From assembly GCA_046483125.1 (NCBI GenBank), contig JAWODU010000099.1, positions 1-57,733 of the forward strand: a DNA stretch of 57,733 bases, written 5' to 3'. The stretch's first letter is position 1, and the number at the start of each line of letters is the position of its first letter. This DNA comes from JAWODU01 sp046483125 (GTDB taxonomy: Bacteria; Verrucomicrobiota; Kiritimatiellia; UBA8416; JAWODU01). Below the pieces are notes generated by a model. That model ran no database searches. It worked only from the letters and a program-made list of their open reading frames with translations, and had not been told where the DNA came from. Of this stretch, positions 25,925 to 34,668 are shown piece after piece. Position numbers and translations under genes: made by a program.

Positions 25925-27018
25925 AGACCGAGAAACGAGAAATCATATGCGTGCCAGCCGTTTTTCAATCTTACCAATCCTCTTTTTAAGACCGCTATCA
26001 TCTTTCAGTAAATCTCTCAACTTCTGGCGCTGCTTCATAACGGAGCCGTTGCCTCTGTATCCGTAATACTCGCCAACCTTGCGCTGGCTCTGATTGCTGT
26101 AACGGCAGGACAATTCAAGCGCCACCTTCTTGGCCAAACGCGCAGCATAGCACATGGTTTTGAGCTGCTCTTTGTCTACCTTGAACTCTTGAGCCACAAT
26201 AACGGATATATCATCAAGGGAAAGACTCTTGCCTTCCGGCCACTTTATGTCCCCGTAAACACCTTTGTTCTCCCTTACACTCTCCAAATCAGACTCCACC
26301 TCTTCTATAAACTCTTTATCCCCAACCGCATACCGGCTAACCTCAAGAGCCGCCTTGAATTCAGCATCATCCGTAGATATGCACTTCTCAATGTATTTCC
26401 TGTATTCCATCCTGTTGGCCTTCTGCGACCTGCACCCCATCAGATCCAGCCATCTATAATCCACCATATCCTGTCTGGCCGATGTATCTACGTACCCCCG
26501 ATAGCTACTCCACCTGCAACCATTCAGCTGCGTCTTTTGGGCCGCCAAATCTTTCCCTTTACAGGCCGCTACCTTCACCGGATTCAGATGTATGTATCTG
26601 GTCAGACCTAAGATATAAGCATCGCCTCTAACCAACTTCGCACCATACCGGCCCTGAAAGCAATGACCGGGCTCGGATTTCTTGTACCTGTGATACATGC
26701 TGTATGCGGTATTAAGTCTCTGCATGAATCTCTGAATATTGCCCAGCGGTGTCTCTATAAAAAGATGGTAATGGTTAGGCATCAGGCAATAGGCGTATAA
26801 AATAACCTGATCTTTTTCCAGCGCCTCAGCCAACTGCTCCAGAAACCGCAGGTAATACTCTTCACCGTGAAACACCAACTGCCGCCCGTTCCCGCGGACA
26901 GTCACATGGTATCTTGCTCCTGCGTACCTTATTCTCCAAGGTCTTGCCATACTGCGACTCCTATCACCACATCAGCCCCAACGTCAAGAGCTCTTTTCTA
27001 CTTTCTCGGTCTGACCCC
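25919..27018 (-). mobile_element. REP-type (HUH) transposon with perfect 17-bp terminal inverted repeats
   Basis: GGGGTCAGACCGAGAAA at 25919-25935 is exactly complementary to TTTCTCGGTCTGACCCC at 27002-27018. The match extends inward to about 24 bases with two differences. The pair brackets a single tyrosine-transposase gene. GGGGTCAGACC-type ends are common on solitary REP-associated transposases. The element has entered the 3' end of the LamG gene, whose last codons are now translated from the repeat. Confidence 0.75.
25943..26950 (-). CDS. REP-associated tyrosine transposase (Y1/HUH) with C-terminal helical domain
   Basis: This 335-residue protein belongs to the IS200-like Y1 superfamily of single-strand transposases. 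The N-terminal domain has the start PWRIRYAGARYHVTVRGN, the metal-binding HUH motif as HYH (residues 60-62, in MPNHYHLFIETP), and the Tyr-containing GDAYILGLTRYIHLNP helix (110-124) that supplies the nucleophile. Residues 240-310 add a helix-turn-helix-like region (LDDISVIVAQEFKVD, then ARLAKKVALEL) resembling the DnaA C-terminal domain fused to many members of this subgroup. All catalytic positions are present, so it may be active. It fills the space between the two inverted repeats. Confidence 0.88.
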   Translation of the reverse strand: MARPWRIRYAGARYHVTVRGNGRQLVFHGEEYYLRFLEQLAEALEKDQVILYAYCLMPNHYHLFIETPLGNIQRFMQRLNTAYSMYHRYKKSEPGHCFQGRYGAKLVRGDAYILGLTRYIHLNPVKVAACKGKDLAAQKTQLNGCRWSSYRGYVDTSARQDMVDYRWLDLMGCRSQKANRMEYRKYIEKCISTDDAEFKAALEVSRYAVGDKEFIEEVESDLESVRENKGVYGDIKWPEGKSLSLDDISVIVAQEFKVDKEQLKTMCYAARLAKKVALELSCRYSNQSQRKVGEYYGYRGNGSVMKQRQKLRDLLKDDSGLKKRIGKIEKRLARI

Positions 27019-28026
27019 ATGAGCGAGATGGATCCACGCCTGAAGATCGCCGTCTTCACCCAGCATGTAGAGCTCGGCAACTTCAAGGTCGGTGAGGACT
27101 TCCCTGCAGAGAACCAATTGAGCCATCTGTCCGCGGAAGGAGTTGATGACGATTTCTTTTTCACGGCGTTCCGGAGGCGGTCTCGGTCGCCAGGGCCTGC
27201 CGGGTATGCGGATATCGGGAGTGCGGACGGCAATGGGACGCTTGACGCGCTTTATGTCGTAGGCTCCGAGTGTGAACTCGGCGGCGCCTGAGTGAAGACT
27301 GTCAATATCGGAAGAGCCGAGATCCCAGGTCGGCTCCTTGAGTCCGTCGATGTATGTATGAACTCCGGCGGCGCCGTTTGTTGAGTCCCACACCACGCCG
27401 AGATGCATCCACTGGTTTCGGTGAACCACGAGGGGCCTGGTAACCTTGAGTATCCTGTGGCGGCGGCCGCAGGAGCCGTCGTCTGAGAAAAAGGTCCACA
27501 GCCTGCCGCCGAGGAAAAATGCAGAGTACTGGCGCTGTTTGTCTTTTGTCCGGAACTTGCCGAGGACCCTGCCGGGCTGAAAGCGGAAGCGGGGTCTGCA
27601 CCACAGGGTAAAGGAGAGATTGCTCGAGACGTTAAGAGCGGTGTTTGTGCCGAAGGAGACGTAGTCGTTCCTGCCGTCGAGGTTAAGGGCTCAGTTTTTG
27701 AAATCGGCCCCGTGACGCAGTTGGCCGTTTATAATGCCTTCTATTGTCTCGCTGGCGTCATTGGTAAGCGGCCAGTAACAGAGAATCTTGTGCCGGTTGT
27801 CGGCAAGTGTGGGATGTGAAGCGCTGTCGGCGGGATCGGTGCCGAGAATCTCCTCGAGTTCCGTGGAAAAGCCGTCCTGGTCGGGGTCGCGTTGAGTTTC
27901 CTCAGGGTCAACCTGGGCCGGCGCAATGCTGATAAGGGACGAGGCTACGATACAAGTCACAAGCATAACGAGAAGGCGCTGGCCGCTGCTTAACTGTTGC
28001 CACTTATTCTTAAGATATTCAGTCAT
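26998..28026 (-). pseudogene. LamG-domain exported protein with in-frame stop, truncated by transposon
   Basis: The gene starts at 28026 with a membrane-anchor/signal segment (GQRLLVMLVTCIVASSLI), then a calcium-binding-type DPDQDGFSTELEEILGTDP segment. It stops at a single TGA (27691) after HGADFKN. The same frame continues without a gap into ALNLDGRNDYVSFG and a full concanavalin/LamG-like beta domain (SFTLWCRPRF, HLGVVWDS, GAYDIK, FRGQMAQLVLC). In LamG proteins the position of the stop is usually a Gly, and GGA to TGA is one base change. The natural C-terminus is lost: the final HGVRPRK is translated from the transposon's terminal repeat. Two lesions make it a pseudogene. Confidence 0.7.
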
Positions 28027-28281
28027 CGGCTCAGCATCATGCCTTACGCATTCTCACACGCTGTGTCCTTTTTTTTCAGCTTTGTGAAGTGGCTGGAAAT
28101 GTACCATCCTGCCTTTCATAGATCAACCTGAATCCAACGCGCTGGTGCTGGTGGCGACACCCTGTTTCAATGTGGATTACATTGACTTCCGCTTGTTCTA
28201 CGCTTCCTGAAAACACTGCAACAATTGGTATGTATCCGATGCAACGGCCGGCGATACTGCCGAACGAGCAACTTTACACCA

Positions 28282-29514
28282 TTACCCCGCGGACCCACAG
28301 CATTTCTTGAATTTTTTTCCGCTTCCGCATGGGCACGGGTCGTTTCTGCCCACATCCGGGTAATCAGCCGGGTTGATCCTCGGCCGCGATCTCTCCCGGC
28401 AAACTTCGTCCGCAAGCTTTTTAAACCCGTCGAGCGTATGATCGTAAAACTGCTTCCACCCCTCGCAAAGAACGCTGAGTCTCCCGGGATCCCTCCCTTC
28501 GGGCGACCGGTTTTTCGGGCAGTCACCCGCGCAGAAATCGAGATACGGACATTCCGCACAGGCTTCGTTCCACGAAGATTTTCTCGCGCCGAAATCCCGG
28601 TAAATCCGTGAATTCCGGAAATCGCTCCACGATCCCGTCTTCACATTCCCCAGGTAAAGCTCCGGCTGAACAAAAAAATCGCAGGGGTATACGTCGCCGT
28701 TGTGCTCCACAACGAAATACTGCCTGCAATCCCTGCCCATGGCGCACAGGTTCGCCTGCCCGTTCACCAGCCTTGTGACAATTGAATCGAAGAGCCTTAT
28801 GGAAACGGTCCTGGTGTCGCGCGGATACCACTCGTCATAAATACCGCACAGGAAATCGCCCCATTCCCCGGCGCTGACAGAATACGGCAGAAGGCCCCCG
28901 TCTTCATTGAATTCCACGCATTCAATGTATTGCTGAAAGAGAAAACCCTCTCCCGTCAAATAGCGGTAAATCTCGCCCGGTTTTCGCACGTTGGACGCGC
29001 TCACAAGGGTCAGGATGTTGAAATCAACGTTATTTTCGCGCAGGTGGCCTATGCCCGTCATCACGTCCGCGTGGGTGCCCCTCCCGTTACCGTGCTTCCT
29101 GTACCTGTCGTGGGTTTTTTCCGGGCCGTCCAGGCTTACGCCAACCAGGTAATTGTACTCGCGCAGGTACGCGGCAAAATCCGAGTCAATCAACGTTGCG
29201 TTGGTCTGAAGACCGTTGGAAACAGCCGCACCGTCCCTGCCGTACTTCGCCTGCAGATCGGTTGCCAGCCTGAAAAAATCCAGCCCCATCAGCGTCGGCT
29301 CTCCGCCCTGCCATCCAAAAGTGTAATTAGGCTGTGATGTCCGCATGTACCCGGAAATCATGGCCTCCTGCGTTTCCGGGTCCATCCGGTGCCGTCGCGT
29401 GCCCGGATACAGCGCCCGCTTCCTGAGGTAAAAACAGTAGTCGCATCGGAGATTGCAGTCCCCGCACGCCGGTTTTATCAGCAGGGAAAACGGCCTGTAC
29501 GGTTCAGAGTTCAA
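28282..29514 (-). CDS. Anaerobic sulfatase-maturase-like radical SAM/SPASM enzyme with C-terminal SEC-C motif
   Basis: This 410-residue enzyme has the radical SAM cluster CxxxCxxC (CNLRCDYC, residues 20-27), FGWQGGEPTLMGLDFF near 68 and VSLDGPEKTHD near 125. A SPASM region follows with cysteines at CAMGRDCRQYF, YPCDFFV and CAECPYLDFCAGDCPKN. These are hallmarks of anSME enzymes, which oxidise a Cys or Ser of sulfatases to formylglycine without oxygen. The last 25 residues form a SEC-C zinc motif (GRNDPCPCGSGKKFKKCC), an addition of unclear use. No sulfatase gene is in the window, so the substrate must be elsewhere. An anaerobic lifestyle is implied. Confidence 0.88.
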   Translation of the reverse strand: MNSEPYRPFSLLIKPACGDCNLRCDYCFYLRKRALYPGTRRHRMDPETQEAMISGYMRTSQPNYTFGWQGGEPTLMGLDFFRLATDLQAKYGRDGAAVSNGLQTNATLIDSDFAAYLREYNYLVGVSLDGPEKTHDRYRKHGNGRGTHADVMTGIGHLRENNVDFNILTLVSASNVRKPGEIYRYLTGEGFLFQQYIECVEFNEDGGLLPYSVSAGEWGDFLCGIYDEWYPRDTRTVSIRLFDSIVTRLVNGQANLCAMGRDCRQYFVVEHNGDVYPCDFFVQPELYLGNVKTGSWSDFRNSRIYRDFGARKSSWNEACAECPYLDFCAGDCPKNRSPEGRDPGRLSVLCEGWKQFYDHTLDGFKKLADEVCRERSRPRINPADYPDVGRNDPCPCGSGKKFKKCCGSAG

Positions 29515-29555
29515 GGTTCACCGGTCCGGCCGGGGTCGGGCCCGGGTGCCGGGGT

Positions 29556-30479
29556 TCAGCCCGCTCCTTTTACCTCGATCATGTTGGTCAGCTCCCTCAG
29601 CCGCGCTTCAATCCTGTCCGCGTCAAGGGTTTTGAATCCGTCCAGGCTCAGCGCCTCAACACCAAACGAAGCAACAACGGCGCCGTAAAGCAGAGCCAGC
29701 TTCAGCGCTTCGCTCCCGGTGTTTCCCCGGGCCGCAAGAAACCCCATAAACGCTCCGGCAAAGGAATCGCCCGCGCCCGTGGGATCGTAAACGTTTTCCA
29801 CGAGGAAACCGGGAACTATAAAAACTTTGTCCCCTCCGAAAAGCAGTGCCCCGTGCTCGCCCTTCTTGATAACCACGTACTCGGGGCCGGATTCCAGTAT
29901 TTTTGCCGCACAGCGTTTCAGGTTGTATTCTCCCGTCAGCAGGCGGGCTTCCCCGTCGTTGAGCATCAGCATGTCGGTTTTTCCGAGGACATCCATCAGT
30001 TTCTCGCGCTCCGTTTTGATCCATAAATCCATCGTATCCGCCACTACAAAGCGCGGATTCTCGACCTGGTCCAGCACGTGAAGCTGTAAGTCAGGGGATA
30101 TGTTGCCAAGGAGAACAAAGGGCGCCTTCCTGTAGGATTCCGGGAGGTCCGGCATGAAGGACGCGAAGACGTTCAGTTCCGTCGAAATCGTTTCGCGCTC
30201 GTTCATGTCATCGCTGTAAACCCCGGACCATTTAAACGTTGCCCCCTCCTTGCGTTGAAGACCTTCTGTGTCGATACCCAGTGTTTCATAAAGACTTAGA
30301 TATTTCCCGGGGAAATCCTCACCGACAACGCCGACCATTCCGACCGTACCGAAGAACGAGGCGGCCGCGCAGGCGTAGCTTACCGAACCGCCCAGCAGGT
30401 CCGTCCCTTCGTCAAAGGGAGTCTTTATAGTGTCCAGTCCTATCGATCCCACTATCACAAGCTTTATCTCATCATCCAT
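29556..30479 (-). CDS. PfkB-family carbohydrate/nucleoside kinase
   Basis: From ATG 30479 (ribosome site AAGGA/GGAG) the product has 307 residues. It has the ribokinase fold: KLVIVGSIGLDTI at the start, LLGGSVSYACAAAS (substrate glycines), and the DPTGAGDSFAGAFMGFLA motif near 240 with the catalytic Asp and anion hole. The order and length suit sugar or adenosine kinases. It lacks features specific enough to name the substrate. An earlier in-frame start at 30551 adds 24 unconserved residues over repeat-like DNA and is not preferred. It lies 41 bases upstream of the radical SAM gene on the same strand. Confidence 0.85.
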   Translation of the reverse strand: MDDEIKLVIVGSIGLDTIKTPFDEGTDLLGGSVSYACAAASFFGTVGMVGVVGEDFPGKYLSLYETLGIDTEGLQRKEGATFKWSGVYSDDMNERETISTELNVFASFMPDLPESYRKAPFVLLGNISPDLQLHVLDQVENPRFVVADTMDLWIKTEREKLMDVLGKTDMLMLNDGEARLLTGEYNLKRCAAKILESGPEYVVIKKGEHGALLFGGDKVFIVPGFLVENVYDPTGAGDSFAGAFMGFLAARGNTGSEALKLALLYGAVVASFGVEALSLDGFKTLDADRIEARLRELTNMIEVKGAG

Positions 30480-30544
30480 GTCCTTATCTCCATCTCCATT
30501 CGCACAGCCCGCCGCGGCGGAGCGGACAGGCGCGGTTTCTTCTC

Positions 30545-30665
30545 TCTCCATTCGCGCACATTCGCGTGATTAGCAGTTTCTCTCCCAATTTCTGCTTTCC
30601 CTGTTTCAGCTTTCAGCTTTCTGCTTTCCCCATTTCTGCTTTCCCCATTTCTGCTTCCAGCTTCC
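30545..30665 (-). repeat. Modular repeat cluster
   Basis: The gap between the AmaP-like gene and the kinase contains, read on the plus strand, CATTCGCGCACATTCGCGTG and then several copies of TTTCTGCTTTCCCC and TTTCAGCTTTC. The same words occur in the gaps near 9.9, 15.0, 31.7, 33.0 and 41.0 kb. No gene is seen in it. Confidence 0.75.
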
Positions 30666-30667
30666 CC

Positions 30668-31198
30668 TTACTCCGCCGCGCGCCGTTCACCCGCGATCTC
30701 GTCCACTTTTACCTCAACGCTCCTCACATCCGCAATCCCCAGTCCGCTGGTAATACTCTGCCGCACCCTCTGCTGGAGGGCTTCGCATATTTCGTGAATA
30801 TCCGGGCCGGCCTTGATACGAACGTTCACCACCACGTCTATGCTGTTGCGCCCGGTGATAATCTCGGGCCGCATACGCGTAATGGAAGGGAATTCGTCGC
30901 TCAACTTGGCAACGTAGTTTGCGATTGCTCCCGTGCTTATGCTCACAGTGCCACCTTCCTGGTCGAAAGACAGGAACTGCCCGCGCTTTTTAGCCGGTAT
31001 TGCCGTCAGCAAAAACAGGACCGTCAGACAGAGAAGTCCCACGCCCAGGAACAGAGCCGTTACTCTTCCCGACTGTACCGCTCTCATCGTCGCCGTCCAC
31101 GTTTCAGTGTTCAACGCGCTGTTCAGTATGCTTATTGAAACCCCGATCAATCCCGCAAAAAGCGCAAGACCGCTTAACCTGTGAAGTAATTTTCTCAT
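30668..31198 (-). CDS. AmaP/Asp23-type alkaline shock membrane protein
   Basis: This 176-residue protein has two N-terminal membrane helices (about 8-27 and 48-68) followed by a cytoplasmic Asp23/Gls24-like domain: GTVSISTGAIANYVAKL, SIDVVVNVRIKAGPDIHEIC, and VRSVEVKVDEI at the end. AmaP proteins anchor Asp23-like partners to the membrane and are linked to cell-envelope stress. Their exact role is unsettled. A repeat-filled spacer (30545-30665) separates it from the pfkB-family gene. It follows aroQ after 39 bases. Confidence 0.75.
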   Translation of the reverse strand: MRKLLHRLSGLALFAGLIGVSISILNSALNTETWTATMRAVQSGRVTALFLGVGLLCLTVLFLLTAIPAKKRGQFLSFDQEGGTVSISTGAIANYVAKLSDEFPSITRMRPEIITGRNSIDVVVNVRIKAGPDIHEICEALQQRVRQSITSGLGIADVRSVEVKVDEIAGERRAAE

Positions 31199-31237
31199 GG
31201 CTTCGGTATCCTTTCCGGGCCGACCGGCCCCGCATTT

Positions 31238-31678
31238 TTATTTTCGATTATTCAGATAATCGACAAGCGCTTCGAGCCCCAGGATGTAACTCCCGGCTCC
31301 GAAACCGCTTATCTGTCCCACGCACGCCGGCGCTGTAAGACTTGTGTGCCTGAAATCCTCGCGCGCGTAAATATTGCTCAAGTGGACCTCCACGCACGGT
31401 ACTCTGCAGGCCGTCAGCGCGTCCCTCAACGCGATACTCGTGTGCGTGTACGCCGCGGGATTGAACACGATTCCGTCATACACGCCTTCGCTTTGCCCGA
31501 TCGTCGTAACCAGGAATCCCTCCTCGTTACTCTGTACCGCGTCGACCTCCGCGCCAAGATCGCCTGCCCTGTCTTTTACCCGGGCCACAATATCGTCCAG
31601 GTTCACTTCCCCGTACGTTTCGGGCTCGCGCGTGCCCAGGAGGTTTAAATTCGGTCCGTTCAAAAGCAAAATCTTCAT
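31238..31678 (-). CDS. aroQ: Type II 3-dehydroquinate dehydratase
   Basis: This 146-residue enzyme of the shikimate pathway converts 3-dehydroquinate to 3-dehydroshikimate as a dodecamer. The family motifs are complete: LLLNGPNLNLLGTREPETYG with the catalytic Tyr, QSNEEG, NPAAYTHTSIALRDAL (His-containing site), VEVHLSNIYAREDFRHTS and GFGAGSYILGLEALV. Start ATG 31678 is preceded by AAAGGACGGG. The 60 bases between ricT and this start are filled by the CAGCTTT/CTGCTTT repeat, which lies close to its ribosome site. Confidence 0.95.
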   Translation of the reverse strand: MKILLLNGPNLNLLGTREPETYGEVNLDDIVARVKDRAGDLGAEVDAVQSNEEGFLVTTIGQSEGVYDGIVFNPAAYTHTSIALRDALTACRVPCVEVHLSNIYAREDFRHTSLTAPACVGQISGFGAGSYILGLEALVDYLNNRK

Positions 31679-31680
31679 CT

Positions 31681-31742
31681 TACCCGTCCTTTTCAGCTTT
31701 CTGCTTTCCCCGTTTCAGCTTTCAGCTTTCTGCTTTCAGCTT
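31681..31742 (-). repeat. CAGCTTT/CTGCTTT repeat tract between ricT and aroQ
   Basis: Sixty bases consisting almost wholly of TTTCAGCTTTCTGCTTTCC-type units lie between the ricT stop and the aroQ ribosome site. On the coding strand the units read GCAGAAAGCTGAAAG. Confidence 0.85.
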
Positions 31743-32552
31743 TCACCTGCTCATCCGGCCGCGCATCCTGCGCGCCTCGTCCACCTTTACCGTGACCTCG
31801 CGGCCGTCCTCCAGCCGCACCTTTACCTTCTGCGCTATAATCCTTCCTCCGATTACCCGCCCGGGTCCTTTCGGAGTCTCCACCCTGTCTCCCTCGCGCG
31901 GCATTCCTTTCTGAAGTTTTCTGTACGTGTCTACTTCATACCTGAGGCAACACTTGAGCCTGCCGCACATACCCGTTATTCCAGCCGGGTTAAGCGATAA
32001 ATGCTGAATCTTGGCCATTTTTACGTTGACCGATTCGAACCTCTTCAGCCACGTACTACAGCACTGCGGCCTTCCGCAGGGCCCCATACCACCGCACAAC
32101 GCCGCGCCGTCTCGAACACCAAGATACTGCATCTCAATGTTTGCCCGAAGTTCCACGGCCAGTTCCTTTATCATCTCCCTGTAATCCACCCGTTCTTCAG
32201 ATTCGTAGGCAAGGTAAAGCGTCGTGCGGTCGAAACTGTAACGCACGTTGTGAAAACGCATGGCAAAGCCGTATTTTTCCGCCTTGGCCGCGCATGAATC
32301 CCTGGCCATTTTGCTTCTGAGCACGCCTTCCTTGGCCTTCGCCCGGTCCTGCAGTGTGGCCTGCCGTATTACCCGCGGCGCCCTGGGGCCGGCGCCTTTT
32401 TCACGGCCCTCGCCCACGGAGCAGACCTTACCGAATTCCCGTACCTTCCGGATGTCCACAACGCAGGAATCGCCCTTGTGAACCAATACATCATCCCCGA
32501 CTCTGCATCTCACCCGGTACCCCCGGTCTATCTCTATTTCTGCGGTCCTCAA
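31743..32552 (-). CDS. ricT: PSP1-domain protein, RicT/YaaT family
   Basis: This 269-residue protein matches the RicT (YaaT) group. It has an N-terminal beta barrel (EIEIDRGYRVRCRVGDDVLV), the PSP1 core (FHNVRYSFDRTTLYLAYESE, VDYREMIKELA), and the cysteine motif CGGMGPCGRPQCC with a second CGRLKCCLRYE. These cysteines coordinate Fe-S clusters in the Bacillus Ric complex, which promotes RNase Y-dependent mRNA processing. Start ATG 32552 is taken from the family. The gene sits between two repeat-filled gaps. Its neighbours holB and tmk upstream are the same as in Bacillus-type tmk-holB-yaaT clusters, supporting the name. Confidence 0.9.
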   Translation of the reverse strand: MRTAEIEIDRGYRVRCRVGDDVLVHKGDSCVVDIRKVREFGKVCSVGEGREKGAGPRAPRVIRQATLQDRAKAKEGVLRSKMARDSCAAKAEKYGFAMRFHNVRYSFDRTTLYLAYESEERVDYREMIKELAVELRANIEMQYLGVRDGAALCGGMGPCGRPQCCSTWLKRFESVNVKMAKIQHLSLNPAGITGMCGRLKCCLRYEVDTYRKLQKGMPREGDRVETPKGPGRVIGGRIIAQKVKVRLEDGREVTVKVDEARRMRGRMSR

Positions 32553-33028
32553 ATTTCCTCTGCTCCGCCGTCGTGTGTAAGTTGCAGGTTACAGGTTACA
32601 AGTTCCCCGAAATCCTAGTCCCAATCTTTATCTTAATCTCTTCCTCTTAATCGACCCGCTTAGTCGCCACCTTTTCAGCCGCCGCGGCGGACGGTTACAC
32701 TTAGTCGCTAAACTTAACCGATTCCTGCTCAACAACTACGGACAAAGCGGGTCGAGTAAGCGTAAACGTCCGCCGCGGCGGAAAGTGTTGCGACTAAGTC
32801 TATGGACTAAGTGGCCATCCCCTTCCTCTTTATCCCAATCTTTATCTCCCATCCGTCATCCGTCATCTGTCATCCGTTATCTGTTATTTTTTGTGCCTTT
32901 TTGCGGCTATTCCCATCTTCTCTTCATTCGCGTTGATTCGCGTGATTCGCGGTTTCTTCCCCAATTTCAGCTTTCCGCTTTCCCCATTTCAGCTTTCGCT
33001 ATTTCAGCTTTCGCTATTTCTGCTTTCG
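32553..33028. repeat. 476-base gap made of modular repeats
   Basis: No gene is seen here. In order on the plus strand it holds TTACAGGTTACAAGTTCCCC (about 32588), CCCAATCTTTATCTTAATC, a palindromic element (32652-32811), CATCCGTCATCCGTCATC (about 32851), TTTTGTGCCTTTTTG (about 32890), CATTCGCGTTGATTCGCGTG (about 32925), and about eight CAGCTTT/CTGCTTT units reaching into holB. The gap at 40.9 kb repeats the same words in the same order with some missing. The two gaps are therefore related mosaics, not chance low complexity. Confidence 0.8.
32652..32811. repeat. Palindromic element A
   Basis: Outer arms CGACCCGCTT and AAGCGGGTCG, GCCGCCGCGGCGGACG and CGTCCGCCGCGGCGGA, and TTAGTCGC and GCGACTAA pair with one another. 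The unit is related to elements at 34.8, 46.4 and 47.3 kb through CGCCACC(C/T)TTTC and TTAACCGA. Confidence 0.7.
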
Positions 33029-34015
33029 CTATTTCAGCTTTCTGCTTTCAGCTTTCCCCTTTTCCCTGTTCCCTGCCAGCTTAACAAATAATCTGCTCAA
33101 TACCGACTTTTCCGGTATATGCCGCTCAAACATCCGCTGAGCATCCTCAACAGCCGTAAGATCTCTCAACGCCTGCCTGAACGTCACCCTTCTTGCCGCT
33201 TTCTTCAGTGTTTCCGCGTAACGTTTCCCGGCCAGGGGTTCCGTATCCTCTTCACCGCTCAATAGAAGTATATCCCGATACCAGAGTAACACAAACCTCC
33301 ACAGCATGGTACGCATTTCCACGTACCTGGCGCCGGCGCGCGCATCGAGGGTTTCCCTGTTCAAATCCTCGCCCCCGGCGCTTTCCGCCATCCCCTCGGT
33401 TATTCCGTCCTTCAATCTTTTCAGAAGCCCGGCCACGCAATCCGCGGCCGCTGCCGCACCGGTACTGCCTCCCTCGCCGGCGCGTTCCAGGATTTCCGCC
33501 GTTTCGTCGGCAAGCTCTTCCGGCAGATCCACCCTGTCGGACTCTATTGCCAGCCGCTGACACCTCGACACTATCGTCGGCATCAGGAACTCCGGAGAGT
33601 CCGTAAGCAGAAAAAAAATGCTTCTGCCCGGCGGTTCCTCCAGTACTTTCAAAAACGCGTTCGCGGCCTGGGGCGAAAGCCTGTCCGCCCCCGTAAGCAC
33701 GCACGCTTTCCATCCTCCGGAAAAAGAAGACTGAAAAATTCTCTGCTGGATATCCCTGATCTGTTCTATCGATATTCTTCTCGATTTCTTCTCGGGCTCC
33801 ACCCAGAGAATATCCGGATGCGTCCTCTCCTGGACCTTCCGGCATGCGGGGCACTCGCCGGCGTCTCCGTCCTCTTCGCAGTACAACAGGCAAAGCGTCC
33901 TTTCCGCGAGGGCGATACCTTCGGAAATCGGTTCGCATGCCACCAGGTAGGACTGCGCCGCCCTTTCGGAACGAACGCTCTTTTTAAGGTATTCATATGC
34001 CAGCTCGGTCTTCAT
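33029..34015 (-). CDS. holB: DNA polymerase III delta-prime subunit
   Basis: This 328-residue clamp-loader subunit has an AAA+ fold without ATPase motifs, as expected for delta-prime. It has a zinc-module-like C-x8-C-x2-C segment (CEEDGDAGECPAC near 46), HPDILWVEP, the SIEQIRDIQQ helix, ADRLSPQAANAFLKVLEEPP and the SRCQRL motif. The last residues, GKAESRKLK, are encoded by the CAGCTTT/CTGCTTT repeat that fills the following gap, and the stop TAG lies inside it. The gene's own C-terminus has thus been overwritten or extended by repeat DNA. Its ATG overlaps the tmk stop (ATGA). Confidence 0.92.
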   Translation of the reverse strand: MKTELAYEYLKKSVRSERAAQSYLVACEPISEGIALAERTLCLLYCEEDGDAGECPACRKVQERTHPDILWVEPEKKSRRISIEQIRDIQQRIFQSSFSGGWKACVLTGADRLSPQAANAFLKVLEEPPGRSIFFLLTDSPEFLMPTIVSRCQRLAIESDRVDLPEELADETAEILERAGEGGSTGAAAAADCVAGLLKRLKDGITEGMAESAGGEDLNRETLDARAGARYVEMRTMLWRFVLLWYRDILLLSGEEDTEPLAGKRYAETLKKAARRVTFRQALRDLTAVEDAQRMFERHIPEKSVLSRLFVKLAGNREKGKAESRKLK

Positions 34016-34668
34016 ACAATATTATCGTTGACGAGCACCGACCATATTTCTTCCTGCACCGTTTCAGGCTCACCTCGCGCGTCTATTATCCTGAACCGCT
34101 CCGGCCATCTCTTCGCCAGTTCCAGGTACCCCGAGCGCACCCTGTCGTGAAATTCCATACCGCCTCTTTCGATCCTGTCGTAGCCGGACGCTCCGCCGCC
34201 CCGCCTGGCATCAACGCGCTCGAACCCGGCACGCACGTCCAGATCGAGAAGGAACGTAACATCCGGCTGGAGCCCATCCGTAACGTAGCTGTTCAAAGCT
34301 ATAATTTTCTCAACATTCCAGCCGCGCCCGTAACCCTGATACGCCGTGGTCGAATCGCCGAACCTGTCCGAAATAACGCACGCGCCTTTGCCAAGGGAAG
34401 GCCTGATTACCGACCGGGTAAGTTCAGCTCTTCCGGCGGCGAACAGAAATATCTCCGTTTCCGCCGCTCCGGAATTTCCCAGCCCCCAGTCCCCGAGCAG
34501 AACATTTCTGATCACTTCCCCCGCCGGCGTCCCTCCAGGCTCGCGGGTTCTGATCACTTCCTGGCCGGTCCCCCGCAGTCTTTCCGCCAGTCTTTCCGCG
34601 TGCGTTGACTTTCCGCTCCCCTCGGGACCTTCAAAACTTATAAACGCGCCTCTTTTCCCTCTGTCCAT
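34012..34668 (-). CDS. tmk: Thymidylate kinase
   Basis: This 218-residue enzyme phosphorylates dTMP to dTDP. It shows the P-loop FEGPEGSGKSTHAERLA (13-29), the TREPGGTPAGEVIR dTMP-site motif, the SDRFGDSTTAYQGYGRG segment with the conserved DRF, and the lid-region GGASGYDRIE. The ATG at 34668 has ribosome site AGAGGTGA. The tmk-holB overlap and the order tmk-holB-ricT recall Firmicutes-type clusters. Confidence 0.95.
   Translation of the reverse strand: MDRGKRGAFISFEGPEGSGKSTHAERLAERLRGTGQEVIRTREPGGTPAGEVIRNVLLGDWGLGNSGAAETEIFLFAAGRAELTRSVIRPSLGKGACVISDRFGDSTTAYQGYGRGWNVEKIIALNSYVTDGLQPDVTFLLDLDVRAGFERVDARRGGGASGYDRIERGGMEFHDRVRSGYLELAKRWPERFRIIDARGEPETVQEEIWSVLVNDNIV

Noticed and set aside
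27691..27693. TGA read as an amino acid in the LamG gene
   Set aside because: TGA is an ordinary stop for groEL, thiC, zwf and others in this window, and no SECIS-type structure is recognised. A nonsense mutation is simpler.
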